DNA of 12,993 bases, from NCBI GenBank assembly GCA_905210485.1, contig CAJLXA010000046.1, positions 1-12,993 of the forward strand, read 5' to 3'. A program made the translations under genes and the position numbers. The notes under the pieces are model-generated. The model did no database searches, had not been told where the DNA came from, and saw only the letters and a list, made by a program, of their open reading frames with translations. Each line of letters opens with the position of its first letter. Position 1 is the first letter of the stretch. The stretch is from an uncultured Eubacteriales bacterium (GTDB taxonomy: Bacteria > Bacillota > Clostridia > Oscillospirales > CAG-272). This document shows positions 12,304 through 12,993 of the stretch, piece by piece.

Positions 12304-12849
12304 TTATAAATCGAACCCGTATCCGCTTTCAAGCAACTTTTCTTTCATCTCTTGCTTTTCCTTAACGGACTTTTTAGAATAATGTGTGTTCCAAATCGGT
12401 TTGTCATGAAATAGTTTTTTGTTTTTAGAAACAAAATCATCATAGGTTCCGATTACTCTTGCAGGATTGCCGACCGCAACCGAATTATCAGGAATATCTT
12501 TTGTCACCACACTGCCTGCACCGACAATTACTTTGTTGCCGATTCTTACATTCGGAAGGACAATACTCAGGGCTCCTATAAAAACATCGTCACCTATATC
12601 AATTCTGCCAACCTTACTGTACCCCAAAATCTTTTTGGTGGAGCCGTCGTGTGTCAGAAGTTTGCAACCACTTGCGAGAGTAACATTATTTCCCATAGAC
12701 AACAAAAATTCGTGTCCGTTATCAACCGAGCCGTATATATGGCAGTTTTCGCCGATAACCGCACCGCGCTCGCGGTACTCGGAGATTAAAGGAGTACCCC
12801 CCCCCCGAATTTTTCTCATGACTTTTTTTATAAACAATTTTAAATTCAT
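12304..12849 (-). CDS. Hexapeptide-repeat O-acetyltransferase (surface polysaccharide type)
   Basis: This is a 181-residue left-handed beta-helix acyltransferase that probably acetylates a sugar in surface glycan synthesis. Hexapeptide turns are clear: GAVIGENCHIYG, MGNNVTLASGCKLL, IDIGDDVFIGALSIVLPNVRIGNKVIVGAGSVVTKDI, then NPARVIG. H in LLTHDGS is the likely catalytic histidine. The ATG at 12849 is chosen because GGAG lies 9 nt upstream; an in-frame TTG at 12873 would overlap the previous gene. Codons for R15-G16-G17-G18 contain an uninterrupted G10 tract (12797-12806 on the plus strand as C10), in frame in this copy. A one-base change would truncate the protein early. It lies 20 nt after the partial epimerase gene. 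Confidence 0.85.
   Translation of the reverse strand: MNLKLFIKKVMRKIRGGGTPLISEYRERGAVIGENCHIYGSVDNGHEFLLSMGNNVTLASGCKLLTHDGSTKKILGYSKVGRIDIGDDVFIGALSIVLPNVRIGNKVIVGAGSVVTKDIPDNSVAVGNPARVIGTYDDFVSKNKKLFHDKPIWNTHYSKKSVKEKQEMKEKLLESGYGFDL
12797..12806 (-). repeat. G10 homopolymer inside the acetyltransferase gene
   Basis: Ten consecutive C on the plus strand (G on the coding strand) lie 44-53 bases after the chosen start codon, encoding the Gly run at residues 16-18. Tracts this long are slippage-prone. No other mononucleotide G or C run of this length was seen in the window. Confidence 0.95.
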
Positions 12850-12869
12850 TATTGATATCTCCGCAAAAA

Positions 12870-12993
12870 TCAATACAATTCTTTAAGTATCTTCACTGTA
12901 TGCGACAATCCTTCTTTTACAGAAAAGGTATCTTTGTAGCCAATTGCTTTAATCTTTTCGTTATTTAATGATGAGTTATCCATAGGATTAAAT
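12870..12993 (-). CDS. C-terminal end of an NAD-dependent sugar epimerase/dehydratase (partial)
   Basis: Only the last 40 residues are visible, reading from 12992 to a TGA at 12870. They begin FNPMDNSSLNNEKIKAIGYKD and end HTVKILKELY. The pattern of a short NSSLNNEKIKAIGY step followed by FSVKEGLSHTV fits the C-terminal tail of short-chain NAD(P)-dependent nucleotide-sugar epimerases or dehydratases. With the acetyltransferase and UDP-GlcNAc 2-epimerase after it, the window enters a surface-polysaccharide operon here. The exact substrate cannot be told. Confidence 0.6.
   Translation of the reverse strand, partial: FNPMDNSSLNNEKIKAIGYKDTFSVKEGLSHTVKILKELY

Noticed and set aside
12467..12886. 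Plus-strand open frame of 139 codons over the acetyltransferase
   Set aside because: It is antisense to clear hexapeptide repeats and has no ribosome site or family resemblance.

Overview
The window looks like a chromosomal segment of a Gram-positive anaerobe of the class Clostridia (Bacillota). This is inferred from miaB next to a YlbF/YmcA-family gene and mutS, a type III glutamine synthetase with an ANTAR regulator, a YerC/YecD TrpR-like protein, strong AGGAGG-type ribosome sites, and near-consensus sigma-A promoters (TTGACA, 17-18 bp, TATAAT). Most of the window has intermediate-to-high GC with many GCG/CGC codons. From about 11,180 onward it becomes visibly more AT-rich. Genus and species cannot be read from the sequence.

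Layout. (1) 1-3644, minus strand: promoter, miaB, YlbF/YmcA-family gene, mutS (its 3' end is cut by the window edge). The order matches ymcB-ymcA-(cotE)-mutS of Bacillus subtilis. (2) 3706-4175, minus: a small DUF898-like membrane protein with its own promoter and terminator. (3) 4255-7386: a nitrogen-control module. An ANTAR regulator (minus) diverges from a type III glutamine synthetase (plus). The synthetase leader carries two hexaloop hairpins of the ANTAR-target type, and the second overlaps an intrinsic terminator just before the start codon. (4) 7400-8283, minus: an unrecognised single-pass membrane protein with its own promoter. (5) 8476-11099, plus: an SGNH hydrolase, a TrpR-like YerC protein and a lipoprotein tyrosine phosphatase, closed by a strong bidirectional terminator. 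(6) 11182-12993, minus: the downstream end of a surface-polysaccharide cluster: the tail of a probable nucleotide-sugar epimerase, a hexapeptide acetyltransferase with a G10 tract, and a UDP-GlcNAc 2-epimerase.

How the parts work together. The clearest system is module 3. An antiterminator protein with an apparently non-phosphorylatable receiver domain is encoded back to back with its likely RNA target, the glutamine synthetase leader. When the protein holds the second hexaloop hairpin, the terminator stem cannot form and glnN is read. The unusual point is that the two hexaloops are 76 nt apart, and the spacer contains a further hairpin and a possible second terminator. ANTAR control of glutamine synthetase is known in Clostridia. 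This leader geometry and the lost phosphoacceptor are the parts worth testing. I saw no tRNA, rRNA, CRISPR array, insertion sequence or phage gene.
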